Source: JAHQVK01 sp036788295 (lineage in GTDB: Bacteria; Myxococcota; Kuafuiibacteriia; Kuafuiibacteriales; Kuafuiibacteriaceae). From it: 64,000 nucleotides of DNA. The notes beneath the pieces are model-generated. The model saw nothing but the letters and a program-made list of their open reading frames with translations, made no database searches and was not told the origin of the DNA. The position numbers were made by a program, and so were the translations under genes. The stretch lies in NCBI GenBank assembly GCA_036788295.1, contig DAIQNR010000020.1, positions 1 through 64,000 on the forward strand. Reading direction: 5' to 3'. Positions 42,796 to 51,794 of the stretch are shown in pieces (the first letter of the stretch is position 1; every line of letters begins with the position of its first letter).

Positions 42796-43868
42796 TCGCG
42801 CTCCTCCTGACCGCGGTGCTCGCCCCGGACTCGGCGGTGGACCGCGCCCTCGCCCTCGCCGAGCGCGGCGCCATCGAGCCCGCGGAAGCGCTGGTCCGAC
42901 AGGCCCGCCTCGACCCCGTCGACCGGGCCCAGCTGCTCGGCTACCTCGCCCTTCGGCGTCGCGACCCCGAGACGGCCGCGTCGACCCTGAGCCGGGTGGT
43001 GGCCGCCGACCCCGGGCGCGCCGCGGCGTGGCTGCACCTCGGGGTGGCCCGCCATCACCTCGGCGACCCGACCGGCAGCCTGGCCGCGCTCCGGCGGGCG
43101 GAGGCGGTCGGCTCGCGGTACCCTGACTACTTCACCCTCCTCGCGCGCAACGAGCGGCTCTCCGGCACCGCCACCGCTGCGTGGTCCACGCTCGGCCGCG
43201 GGCTGTCCCGCTTCGAGTCCGACCCCGGGATGCTCCGAGAGCAAGTCAGCCTTCTCCTTCAGATCGGCGCCTACCGCGGGGCGCGCGCGCGGGCCGAGCG
43301 CCTCTACCAGACGAGCCGGCACCCGGAGCGGGACCGGCAGTGGGTGGTGCGGGCCCTGCTCGACGCGGGCGCTCTCGACGAGGCCGCGATCGCCCTCGAG
43401 GCGGCCCGATGGGCCGAGCCGAGCGCCGTGGAGTGGGTAGCGCAGCTCGCCTGGATCCACGCCCAGCAGGACCGCCCGAGGGTCGCAGCCCGGCTCCTCG
43501 ACCCGGCTCGACTCGGCTCCGCCCGCTACGCCTTCGAGGCCGCCGATCAGTGGCGAGTCGCCGGCGACCCGGCCGCGGCGCTGCGCGCCAACCGCTTTGT
43601 GGAGGACCCGGCGCGGCGCCAGGCTCAGCGCCTCCTCATCCTGGTCGAGGCGGGGGCGCTCGAGCGCGCGCGGGCGCTTCGGTCCGAGCTGTTGCCGGAG
43701 GCGCTGGACGACGTGGGTCGGTACGCGCTCGCTTTCGCGCTCGTTCACACCGGGAGCCCAGAGTCCGCCGCGCCCTACGTGGCCGCGGTGGAGGACGCGA
43801 GCGCGCTGCCGGGACTCGAGGAGCTTCAGCGCGCGATCGACGCCGCGCCCGAGGGCCGGGGACGTTGA
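42792..43868 (+). CDS. Tetratricopeptide repeat protein of the TonB operon
   Basis: This 358-residue protein has a weak signal peptide and repeated helix pairs of TPR type: at about 20-55, 58-90 (AAWLHLGVARHHLGD) and further on. Periplasmic TPR proteins end the TonB2 clusters of Vibrio and Shewanella, consistent with this position. The TGA overlaps the TTG start of the receptor gene. Its binding partner is unknown. Confidence 0.7.
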   Translation: MIALLLTAVLAPDSAVDRALALAERGAIEPAEALVRQARLDPVDRAQLLGYLALRRRDPETAASTLSRVVAADPGRAAAWLHLGVARHHLGDPTGSLAALRRAEAVGSRYPDYFTLLARNERLSGTATAAWSTLGRGLSRFESDPGMLREQVSLLLQIGAYRGARARAERLYQTSRHPERDRQWVVRALLDAGALDEAAIALEAARWAEPSAVEWVAQLAWIHAQQDRPRVAARLLDPARLGSARYAFEAADQWRVAGDPAAALRANRFVEDPARRQAQRLLILVEAGALERARALRSELLPEALDDVGRYALAFALVHTGSPESAAPYVAAVEDASALPGLEELQRAIDAAPEGRGR

Positions 43869-46120
43869 GCGCGGCGCACGCGCCGGCCAGGGTCCGGCGG
43901 GCGACCCGAGCGACCGCGCTCGCGGCGGTGGTCCTGCTCTTTGGCCTGCCCGCGGTCGGCCTCGGGCAGACCGCGACGTCGAGCGCGGCGCTGCCGCCCC
44001 TCGACGACCTCGACTTCGGCGGTGTGGACGTCCTTCGCGCCGAGCTCGGAGCCGGGAGCAGCACCCGCGCCTACGACCTCGGAGGCGAGACGGTCGCCGG
44101 TCGCCGGCGGAGAGCCGCCGCGCCCGCCTCCCGCTTCGTGGCCGACCTCGACCGACTTCGGGCGGTGCCGCGACGCGACGCCGCCGAGGCCCTGATGCTC
44201 GCCCCCGGCGTGCTCACCACCCAGGCCGGCGGCGACGGCCACGCCCACGAGACCTTTCTTCGCGGCTTCGCGGCGGGGACCGGTCAGGACATCGAGTTCC
44301 TGGTGGACGGCGTGCCCCTCAACGAGGTCAGCAACGCCCACAACCACGGCTACGCCGACATCTTCTTCATCCCCCCGGAGGTGGTGCAGCAGGTCGCGGT
44401 GACAAACGGCGTCTTCGATCCCGAGCAGGGGGACTTCGCCTTCGCGGGGACGGCGGAGTACCGGCTCGGAGTCCCGGAGCGCGGCTCCCGGGTCCGGCTG
44501 ACGCAGGGATCCTTCAATACCACGCGCCTCCTCGGGCTCGTGGCCCCGGTGGACACGAGGACCGAGACCTTCGGCGCCTTCGAACTGTACCGAAGCGACG
44601 GCTTCGGAGCGAACCGCGCCGCGGAACGGGCGAGCGCCCTCGCCCGCTACACCGAGGACGACGGGACCGATGGCTTTCGGTGGTCGGTGTCCGCCTTCGG
44701 CTACGGCGCCCGCTGGGACCAGGCCGGGGTCATCAGGCAGGACGACTTCCTCAGCGGGCGGGTCGGCTTCTTCGACAGCTACGATCCGAACCTCGGGGGG
44801 GAGAGCACCCGCCTGCTCGTGATGATGGACGGCGCCTCGGGCCCGACGGACGCCGAGCTCCGCTTCAACGGGTGGCTGCAGCTGAGGAGCCTCCGCAACC
44901 GGGAGAACTTCACCGGCTTCGCGCAGGACACGATGACGCCGCAGCGGGGCGACGGGATCGAGCAGCGCTACGAGGCGATGACGGTGGGGAGTCGCGGCGG
45001 CTACGCTCTCGCCACCACCGCGCTCGGTCAGACCCAGGAGCTCGCCTTCGGCTACGCCCTCCGCTACGACCAGGGCCGCTCCGAGCAGCTCAGCCTGCGG
45101 ACCGTGACCGCCATCCCGTACGGCGTCGTGTTCGATCGAGAGCTCGACATCCTCAACGTCGCCGGCTGGCTCCGAACGCAGCTGCGTCCAATCGAGTGGT
45201 TGGCGGTCCGGGGCGGGCTGCGGGTCGACGCCTTCTCCTTCGGGGTGAAGGATCTGAACCAACCCCCCGCGGACCGGGAGGGGGCGCGGGTCCCGAACCA
45301 GACCAGCCAGGCCTTCGGCTTCGCGCTCAGCCCGCGGGTGTCGGTCGAGCTGCGGCCCCTCGACGCGCTGACCTTCGTCGCGAGCTACGGCCAGGGCACC
45401 CGCTCCACCGACGCCGCCGCCCTCTCCGACAACGAGACCGCGCCTTTCGCGGTGGCGCAGGAGGCGGAGCTCGGCGCCCGGTTTTCGCTCGCCGAGGGCG
45501 AGCTCGCGCTCGACCTCCAGACCGCCTACGTCTTCGCGACGATCGATCAGGACCTCGTGTTCGAGCCGACCGCCGGACGCAACGTGCAGGTGGGGCGCTC
45601 CACCCGCAACGCGGTCCTCTTCGCCGCCCGCGCCAGCTACGGCGGCTGGCTGGAAGCGCTCGTCAACCTAGGTTACACCAACGCGCGGCTCGACCGGACC
45701 GGCGAGCGCATCCCCTACGTCCCGGACCTCGTCGGCCGCTTCGACGTGGCGGCGAGCCACGAGCTCTTCGGCTGGGTCCTCGACGGCCAGCCGGTGACCG
45801 GGCAGCTCGGGGTGGGCTTCACGTTCGTGCCCGGGCGCCCGCTGCCGTTTCAGGAGATGGGCGACGCCTTCTATCTGTTGAGCGCATCGGCCGCGGTCCG
45901 GCTCGGACACCTCGAGCTGGGGCTCGAGGGGAGAAACCTCCTCGACCTTCGCTACCGGCAGTCGGAGTTCAACTATGCGAGCAACTTCCGCGGGCCGAGC
46001 ATCCCCGGGTCCCGAACCCCGCAGCGCCACTTCGTGGCTGGCGAGCCCCTGTTCGTAGGCGCGAGCCTGACGGTCCACGTCGAGGCGCTGCTCCGAGGCC
46101 TGAGCGCGTCTTCCCCGTAG
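43865..46120 (+). CDS. TonB-dependent receptor, probable metal uptake
   Basis: This 751-residue receptor starts at a TTG whose codon overlaps the TPR gene stop (TTGA); the signal peptide follows (AVVLLFGLPAVGLGQ). The plug begins near residue 100. It has His-bearing segments (GDGHAHETFLRGF and NAHNHGYADIFF), followed by a long barrel. The position at the end of the TonB operon and the His-rich neighbours suggest a metal or metallophore ligand, but this is inferred. The C-terminus is unusual: no terminal Phe/Trp is seen (ends LSASSP). Confidence 0.8.
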   Translation: MSAAHAPARVRRATRATALAAVVLLFGLPAVGLGQTATSSAALPPLDDLDFGGVDVLRAELGAGSSTRAYDLGGETVAGRRRRAAAPASRFVADLDRLRAVPRRDAAEALMLAPGVLTTQAGGDGHAHETFLRGFAAGTGQDIEFLVDGVPLNEVSNAHNHGYADIFFIPPEVVQQVAVTNGVFDPEQGDFAFAGTAEYRLGVPERGSRVRLTQGSFNTTRLLGLVAPVDTRTETFGAFELYRSDGFGANRAAERASALARYTEDDGTDGFRWSVSAFGYGARWDQAGVIRQDDFLSGRVGFFDSYDPNLGGESTRLLVMMDGASGPTDAELRFNGWLQLRSLRNRENFTGFAQDTMTPQRGDGIEQRYEAMTVGSRGGYALATTALGQTQELAFGYALRYDQGRSEQLSLRTVTAIPYGVVFDRELDILNVAGWLRTQLRPIEWLAVRGGLRVDAFSFGVKDLNQPPADREGARVPNQTSQAFGFALSPRVSVELRPLDALTFVASYGQGTRSTDAAALSDNETAPFAVAQEAELGARFSLAEGELALDLQTAYVFATIDQDLVFEPTAGRNVQVGRSTRNAVLFAARASYGGWLEALVNLGYTNARLDRTGERIPYVPDLVGRFDVAASHELFGWVLDGQPVTGQLGVGFTFVPGRPLPFQEMGDAFYLLSASAAVRLGHLELGLEGRNLLDLRYRQSEFNYASNFRGPSIPGSRTPQRHFVAGEPLFVGASLTVHVEALLRGLSASSP

Positions 46121-46169
46121 ACGCGAAGGCGGACGGAACGCTCGATGGCCGCTCGTCCGAAGGCCGGCT

Positions 46170-46355
46170 TCAGCGGCGCCGCCGACCGAGCCACGAGCCG
46201 ACCGCGACAGTGCCGAGCCCGGCGACGATGAGCCCGCTTCCGATGCCGCCATCACCGGCTGAGAGGCACGTCTGGCACTCGCTCACCCACCCGTAGGTGG
46301 TCAGCATCACCGAGGTGAGCACCATCGCCATTCCGGTCGGAACGATCATGTCCAT
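46170..46355 (-). CDS. Small two-span membrane protein with CxxC
   Basis: This possible 61-residue protein has two hydrophobic segments around ECQTCLSAGDGG, and a C-terminal RRRR cluster. It lies divergently from the DUF3806-like gene, with 76 nt between starts. The CxxC loop may bind metal or be redox-active. A small size and weak ribosome-binding site leave it uncertain. Confidence 0.45.
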   Translation of the reverse strand: MDMIVPTGMAMVLTSVMLTTYGWVSECQTCLSAGDGGIGSGLIVAGLGTVAVGSWLGRRRR

Positions 46356-46431
46356 GGCCCATCGTACTCCGTCCCGGCCCACCGGTTTCACCCCGCGACC
46401 GGTCGCCGCGCCGATATCGCGACGGAGGAGA

Positions 46432-46824
46432 ATGGGACAAGGAGGGGCGGTGGACGAGCTCGAGCAGCGCCTCGATCGGGCGTCGGCCCGGGTGCTGCGG
46501 CTCGGGCTCCCCCCGCTCGACGGGAGCCTCGACGACCTCGAACGGATCGCCGCCGCTGTCGCCGGCCCGCCCGGCCCCCGGGCGCTCGAAGACCTGGGCG
46601 TCGCGTTCGGCCGGGTCATCGCCGGTCAGCACTCGAGCTTCGAATGGGCGCTCGTGGACGACGAGCTGGCCCTCAAGGACCGACGGTCGTCGCTGGTGCT
46701 GTTTCCGCTCGGGCTGTTTGCAAAGCGGGCCGCCGCCGGGCAGCGGATCGACGTGCTCGGGCTCGCCGCCGCCCTTCTCGAAGACCTCCCTCGCATCGTG
46801 GCCGCCGCCGACGGACCGTCCTGA
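46432..46824 (+). CDS. DUF3806-like protein
   Basis: This 130-residue protein has the pattern LGVAFGRVIAGQHSSFEWALVDDE then LVLFPLGLFAKRAAAGQRID, as in DUF3806 proteins. That family has no known function. GGAGGA precedes the ATG by 5 nt. It is convergent with the selenoprotein gene, 24 nt apart. Confidence 0.6.
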   Translation: MGQGGAVDELEQRLDRASARVLRLGLPPLDGSLDDLERIAAAVAGPPGPRALEDLGVAFGRVIAGQHSSFEWALVDDELALKDRRSSLVLFPLGLFAKRAAAGQRIDVLGLAAALLEDLPRIVAAADGPS

Positions 46825-46848
46825 CGCGGCGGGGCTCGCTGTCTCCAT

Positions 46849-47370
46849 CTACTCCGACGATGCGGCGCGGAGCAGGTCGGCGAGCGCAGCCCGGGCCTCG
46901 GGCCTCCCGAGGTCGTTTTCGGTCAGGTTCAGCACGCCCGCCCTTCGGTTGTTCCGGTCGAGCACCACCACGTCCCGGTAGGTGACCTCCCATCTCGCCC
47001 AGGCGTCGGTCTGCGTGGTGTCGGAGAGGATCGGAAGGGTCCCGAGCGCCGACATCGCCGCCACCCCGGACCCGTGCCCCACCCCGTTCACCGCGAGCAG
47101 CTGCACATCGAGGCCCTCGGCCTCGAGCTCCCGCTGAAGTGAGTCCAGGGAGCCAAACTGGCTCCGGCAGTACCCTCAGGTCGCGTGGGTGAAGTACCAG
47201 CCGCTCACCTTCTCCAGGTAGTCGCGGGGGGACACCGCCTCTTCGAAGCGGTCCGAGCCGGCGTTTTCGTCTACGAGCGCGAAATCCGGCACCAGGCCGT
47301 CGGCGCTGAGACCAGGGGCATCGGCTCCGCAGCCGGCGAGCAGCAGCCCGAGGGTGACCGCCCTCCGCAT
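46849..47370 (-). CDS. Putative selenocysteine-containing redoxin-like lipoprotein
   Basis: The frame runs from ATG 47370 to TAG 46851-46849 with a single in-frame TGA at 47178-47176, predicted as selenocysteine 65, giving 173 residues. It has a lipobox (LLLAGCGAD, Cys14) and then SGWYFTHAT-U-GYC, a U-x-x-C redox motif, a cis-proline segment GTLPILSD, and strand YRDVVVLDRNNRRAGVLNL. This is the thioredoxin/TlpA order. Reading past the stop restores a fully conserved fold, and a hairpin with a G in its apical loop lies 16 nt after the TGA. Related bacterial redoxin (seleno)proteins are known, but this family is inferred. Confidence 0.75.
47149..47165 (-). promoter_or_regulatory. SECIS-like hairpin downstream of the in-frame UGA
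   Basis: On the coding strand GGAGCC-AGTTT-GGCTCC forms a 6-bp stem with a 5-nt loop. The loop begins 16 nt after the UGA and has G as its second base followed by U. Bacterial SECIS elements that bind SelB have just such an apical loop G/U at about 16-37 nt. A CC/GG pair can extend the stem with a small bulge. Confidence 0.65.
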
Positions 47371-47472
47371 GAATCCACGATACGCCCCCGCCGACGGCGC
47401 AGCAAGACGGGCCAGAAAAGCGCAGCGGCTCGAGCGGTCGAGTCCCGGCCGCTTCTGCCGTAGGCTCCGCCC

Positions 47473-48603
47473 GTGCCGGGGGGCCTGCTGTCCTTGCTCA
47501 TGGTTGTCGCCGCGGCCCCGGTGACCGTGCTGTCCGGGTCGACCCCCGAGCCGGTCGCGTTGCTGCTGTTGAGCCCGACCGGGGAGCGGGGCCGTGTCTC
47601 CCGGTCGGATGCGATCAGGACGGTGGAGGCGAGCCTGCTCCGGCGCACCGAGCTCTCGCCGACCGCTGTGGACCCCCGGATCGGAGCCGACTGCCGCGGC
47701 AAGACGAATTGCATCATCCGGGGCCTCCCGCCGGGCGACGACGGGCCGGTCGGGTGGCTGCTCATCGTCACCCTGGTCAGCCTCGAAGGCTCCCCGGACC
47801 GGGCCTCTCTCGTCCTCATCCGCCTCCCTCGCGCCCTGCCCATCGATGACGACGCCCTCGAGATCGCCCTCGACGGGGCGAGCCACCGAGCTACCCCGTC
47901 GGACATCTCCTCGAGCGAGGCATTCGCGCGCTTCGTCGATGCCGCCATCGACGGTCCCCTGTCGGCGGTGCTCGAACAGGAGCGCGCGCAGCGGGCTTCC
48001 GGGGAGGTCTTGCTCTCCCGCGTCCCGCTCGGCGCCGTCATCCTCGTCGACGGCCGGCCGGTCGGGACCGCCGCCACCGCCGACATCCGCATCGAACGGC
48101 TCCGGCCCGGCCCCCACCGGATCGAGGTCGCCCCCTCGACCGGGCCGACGTGGCGGTCCGAGCTGGAGGTCGGGGTGGGCCGGGTGGCCCCCACAGTCGA
48201 AGTCGCGCTCGACCTCGACCCCAGGAGCCGAGCCAATCGAATCGGCGTCGGCATCGGGGGCGGAGCGCTCGCGCTCGGCGGGGCGGCGCTGGTCGCGGTC
48301 GCCGCCGCCATCGAGCGCCCGGTGGCGAGCGCCTGCTTTTCTTCCGTCCCCGGCTGCGAGTCCGGGACCAGCTTCGTTCGCTCCGGGTACGACCCGAGCG
48401 CGCCTCTCAGCGCCGACGTGAACCGCTATGGCGTCCCGCTCGTCCCGCTCGGCGCCGCGCTCGCGGTCACCGGAGCGGGGATCGCGCTCGGCGCCTGGCT
48501 CGAAGACCGCGACATCCCCTGGTGGAGCGTTGGGATCTCTACCCTCGCTGGGGCCGCGGTGTTCGGCGCGGCGGCCCTGGCCGAGTCCGGCCGGATGCCG
48601 TGA
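47473..48603 (+). CDS. PEGA-domain membrane protein
   Basis: This 376-residue protein starts with GTG and has an N-terminal hydrophobic segment (1-18), an exported region, a PEGA domain (about 175-230, GEVLLSRVPLGAVILVDGRPVG), then two membrane spans and a final one (about 260-370). PEGA proteins of Myxococcota combine with TPR or kinase systems at the cell surface. Its partner is not known. It is divergent from the selenoprotein gene by 102 nt. Confidence 0.7.
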   Translation: MPGGLLSLLMVVAAAPVTVLSGSTPEPVALLLLSPTGERGRVSRSDAIRTVEASLLRRTELSPTAVDPRIGADCRGKTNCIIRGLPPGDDGPVGWLLIVTLVSLEGSPDRASLVLIRLPRALPIDDDALEIALDGASHRATPSDISSSEAFARFVDAAIDGPLSAVLEQERAQRASGEVLLSRVPLGAVILVDGRPVGTAATADIRIERLRPGPHRIEVAPSTGPTWRSELEVGVGRVAPTVEVALDLDPRSRANRIGVGIGGGALALGGAALVAVAAAIERPVASACFSSVPGCESGTSFVRSGYDPSAPLSADVNRYGVPLVPLGAALAVTGAGIALGAWLEDRDIPWWSVGISTLAGAAVFGAAALAESGRMP

Positions 48604-48609
48604 GCTCGC

Positions 48610-50265
48610 TCAGCTCCGCTCGAGCCCGATGAAGAGGCGCTTCAGGTCTTCGTTCACGACGATGAAGTCGGCCTGTCCCTTTTCGTCCTCGAGCTGCTTC
48701 TCGAGCGCGGGCAGCACGCTTTTGTCTCCCACTTTCCAGTAGGAGAAGATCGCCGCCGCTCGGGCCTTTCGCTTCTTGTCGGACAGCCCCTTGGCGAGCA
48801 CCTCCTGCGCCTTCGGGCCGCCGATCCGGCCCAGCTCCCAGTACGCCTTCTCGCGAATGAGTTCGTTTTTGCTCTTGGCCTTGTCCGCCCAGCAGTTGGC
48901 GTCCTCGCCGCAGGTCTTCGCGAGCTTCGCCGCCTCGAAGCGCTCGAGGAAATAGGTCTTCAGCTCGGGCTGCGACTCGGCCATGAACACCTGCTCGAGC
49001 GCATCGACCCGCTCGGCATCGACGAGGTGGGTGACCATGTCGGCGGCCGCCTTCTGCGCGCCCGCCCTGGACAGCATGTCCTGCTCGCAGGCCGACTTGC
49101 TCGCGCCCTCCTTGACGCAGCGCTTTACGAAGTCTTTCTCCGTCACCGCCTCGATCATCTCCGGAACCGGCCTTCGGTCCCCGATCTTGTTGAGCGACTC
49201 CATGATCCGCTCCCGGAGCGACGCGTCGGGGTGGGCCATGTTCTTCATCAGCACCGGCACCGCTCGCTCGTCCTGCAGCGCGCCGAGCGCGAAGGCGACC
49301 TCCCTCAGGATGACCGGATCGTTCTTCTCCATCGCCTTCTCGTAGGCGGCGATGAGCGGCTCGACCGCCCGTGGGTCCCTGAGGTCACCGAGCACGATGG
49401 CGCTCTTTGCCACCACCGCCGACTCCTTCATCCCGCCGCTTCGCTCGAAGATCGCGTCCACCTCTGGGTTCTTCAGGGCCAGGGTCTCGAGCAGCGGCTC
49501 GACCGCCGGCGCACCGACCTGAAACAGCGCGTACGAGGCCTCGCGGTAGAACGAGACCCCCTCGAGCTCGACGAACATCATCTGGATGAGGGCCGGGATG
49601 GTCTCTGCGGTGCCGATGTCGCCGAGCGCCATCACCGCGTTCTTGCGCATGAACTTGTTCGGATCCCCGAGCGCCATCCGAGTCAGCGCCTTTGCCGCTT
49701 CCGGCGAGCCGATCCGCCCCAGGGCCCGCATCGCCCACAGCTTCACGTTGTTGTCCGGGGACTTGGCCTTCAGCTCGAGCAGCTTCGGCACCGCGCGGTC
49801 ATCCCCGATGAGCCCGAGCGCCTCCGCGATCTTTTCGTTGTCCCGGTTGCCCATCCGGTCCTTTGGGTCGGCGCTCGTGCCGAGGCCGAACTCGATCGCG
49901 GCCATCAGCGGCTCGACCGCCTCCTTCGCCCCGATCCGGCCCAGCGCCCGGGCCGCCTCGGCCTTGTGATCGTCCTCCGGGACCCCCGAGACCGGCACCG
50001 CGAGCACCGCGAGCAGCCCCGGAACCGCCTCCTTCACCTCGTTTCGCCCGACGAGGTGGATCGCGTCGGCGCAGGCCTTCCGCTTGGGATGGCTCTGCTT
50101 GAAGGTGAACGCCTCGGCGCAGGCGGCCCCGTTCTCGTTCAGCATCTGGGCGCAGCGGGCCTCGTCCTCCCCACACTCGGAGATGCCCGAGCAGCCGCCG
50201 AGCACGGCCGACGCCGCGAGTCCGCCGAGCCTCGCCCACCGCAACGATGAATCTCTCTTCCCCAT
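48610..50265 (-). CDS. HEAT-repeat lipoprotein
   Basis: This 551-residue protein has a lipoprotein signal (lipobox AVLGGCSG) and a short Cys-rich stretch (C-G-E-D-E-A-R-C), followed by at least nine HEAT repeats. The repeats show the Ala-Leu-Gly-x-Ile-Gly pattern, for example ALGRIGAKEAVEPL and ALGRIGSPEAAKAL. HEAT arrays are protein-protein scaffolds. The likely start is the ATG at 50265, which begins the signal peptide. It is divergent from the glutamate dehydrogenase gene. Confidence 0.75.
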   Translation of the reverse strand: MGKRDSSLRWARLGGLAASAVLGGCSGISECGEDEARCAQMLNENGAACAEAFTFKQSHPKRKACADAIHLVGRNEVKEAVPGLLAVLAVPVSGVPEDDHKAEAARALGRIGAKEAVEPLMAAIEFGLGTSADPKDRMGNRDNEKIAEALGLIGDDRAVPKLLELKAKSPDNNVKLWAMRALGRIGSPEAAKALTRMALGDPNKFMRKNAVMALGDIGTAETIPALIQMMFVELEGVSFYREASYALFQVGAPAVEPLLETLALKNPEVDAIFERSGGMKESAVVAKSAIVLGDLRDPRAVEPLIAAYEKAMEKNDPVILREVAFALGALQDERAVPVLMKNMAHPDASLRERIMESLNKIGDRRPVPEMIEAVTEKDFVKRCVKEGASKSACEQDMLSRAGAQKAAADMVTHLVDAERVDALEQVFMAESQPELKTYFLERFEAAKLAKTCGEDANCWADKAKSKNELIREKAYWELGRIGGPKAQEVLAKGLSDKKRKARAAAIFSYWKVGDKSVLPALEKQLEDEKGQADFIVVNEDLKRLFIGLERS

Positions 50266-50408
50266 GAGCGGGAACCAATCACGGTCCCTTCCGCCTCGCA
50301 ACGCGCCGCTCGTCCCGCTGGCCGATGCCGTCGTTCCCTGCCGAGCGCTGCGGTGCTAGCGTGCCGCCCGGGTCGCCGGCCGGACCGGTCGGGGAGGGAC
50401 AGATCAGC

Positions 50409-51740
50409 TTGAGCCACAAAGACGCCACCGCCGCGCCGGGGGAGAGCAACACCACCGAGAGCAACCGCCGCTACCGCTCGTCGCTCGAGTGGGAGTCGAA
50501 GTTCTTTCGCGACACCGTCGCCATGGTCGAGCGGACCTCGGATGCGATGAACCTCGACCCGAACATCAAGGAACGGCTGCTCACCCCGCAGCGAGCCTTG
50601 GTCGTGAGCTGCCCGGTCCGAATGGACGACGGAACGGTGAGCAACCTCATCGGCTACCGGGTGCAGCACAACAACGCCCGGGGGCCGTTCAAGGGCGGCA
50701 TCCGGTACCACGAGGAAGTGAACCTCGGCGAAGTCGCCGCGCTCGCCACTTTGATGACCTTCAAGTGCGCGGTCGCGGGGATCCCGCTCGGCGGCGCAAA
50801 GGGAGGCATCCGGGTCGATCCGCGCCGGCTGTCGAGCCAGGAGAAGCAGCGGCTGACCCGGCGCTACACCGTCGAGATCCTCGACTTCATCGGGCCCGAG
50901 TCGGACATCCCCGCTCCCGACATGGGAACGGACGGCCAGACGATGGCGTGGATGATGGATACTTTCTCCGAGATGAAGGGCCACACCTCGGCTTCGGTGG
51001 TGACCGGCAAACCGCTGCTGCTCGGCGGATCGAAGGGCCGCATCGAGGCGACCGGCTTCGGCGTGGCCTACACCGTGGCTTGCGCCGCCGAGCACCTAGG
51101 GGTGTCGCTCGAGGGCAAGACGGTGGCGATCCAGGGGTTTGGCAACGTGGGCAGCTACGCCGCGCGAAAGCTGGACACGATGGGGCTGAAGGTGGTCGCG
51201 GTCAGCGACGTCAGCGGCGCCATCTACAACCCGGACGGCCTCGACGTGAACCACCTCCTCAAATACGTCGGCATCCGCGGCGTGGTGCAGGGGTATCCGA
51301 GGGCGGAGCCGCTCACGAACGAGGAGCTGTTGACCCTGAACGTCGACGTCCTGGTCCCCGCCGCACTGGGCGGCGTCATCGACGCCGACATCGCTCGGCG
51401 GCTTCGATGCCGCATCCTTGCCGAAGGGGCCAACGGACCGGTGACCGCGGAAGGCAACGAGGTGCTCCGGCAGCGCCAGGACGAGATCTTCATCGTCCCG
51501 GACATCCTCGCGAACGCCGGCGGCGTTATCGTGTCCTACTTCGAGTGGGTGCAGGGGCTGCAGTCGTTCTTCTGGAACCTGGAGGAGGTCAACGAGCGCC
51601 TGTTCCGCATCCTTCAAGAGGCGTTCAACGAGTGCGTGGACTTTCAGCAGAAGTTCCAGACCGACATGCGCTCGGCGACCTTGATGCTCGGCATCCATCG
51701 GGTCGGTGAGGCGATGCTCACCCGCGGCCTGTTCCCCTGA
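50409..51740 (+). CDS. gdhA: Glutamate dehydrogenase (Glu/Leu/Phe/Val family)
   Basis: This 443-residue enzyme has the catalytic segment ARGPFKGGIRYH and GGAKGGIRVDP, and a Rossmann domain with VAIQGFGNVGSYAARKL. NAD(P)-linked glutamate dehydrogenases connect 2-oxoglutarate and ammonia to glutamate. TTG at 50409 is chosen as start because GGGAGG lies 9-10 nt upstream and the resulting length is usual; the ATG at 50325 would add 28 residues of low-complexity sequence. C-terminal ANAGGVIVSYFEW and DMRSATLMLGI are intact. Confidence 0.9.
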   Translation: MSHKDATAAPGESNTTESNRRYRSSLEWESKFFRDTVAMVERTSDAMNLDPNIKERLLTPQRALVVSCPVRMDDGTVSNLIGYRVQHNNARGPFKGGIRYHEEVNLGEVAALATLMTFKCAVAGIPLGGAKGGIRVDPRRLSSQEKQRLTRRYTVEILDFIGPESDIPAPDMGTDGQTMAWMMDTFSEMKGHTSASVVTGKPLLLGGSKGRIEATGFGVAYTVACAAEHLGVSLEGKTVAIQGFGNVGSYAARKLDTMGLKVVAVSDVSGAIYNPDGLDVNHLLKYVGIRGVVQGYPRAEPLTNEELLTLNVDVLVPAALGGVIDADIARRLRCRILAEGANGPVTAEGNEVLRQRQDEIFIVPDILANAGGVIVSYFEWVQGLQSFFWNLEEVNERLFRILQEAFNECVDFQQKFQTDMRSATLMLGIHRVGEAMLTRGLFP

Positions 51741-51794
51741 GCTGGGGGCGGACGAAGGATTGCGCCGACGAGGGTCGCCCGGCAGACTCCGGGC

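Noticed and set aside
47107..47178. Interpretation of the redoxin gene as a pseudogene or frameshift
   Set aside because: The two halves are in the same frame, with only one UGA placed at the redox motif, and a SECIS-like hairpin follows. A random nonsense mutation is less likely, though not excluded.
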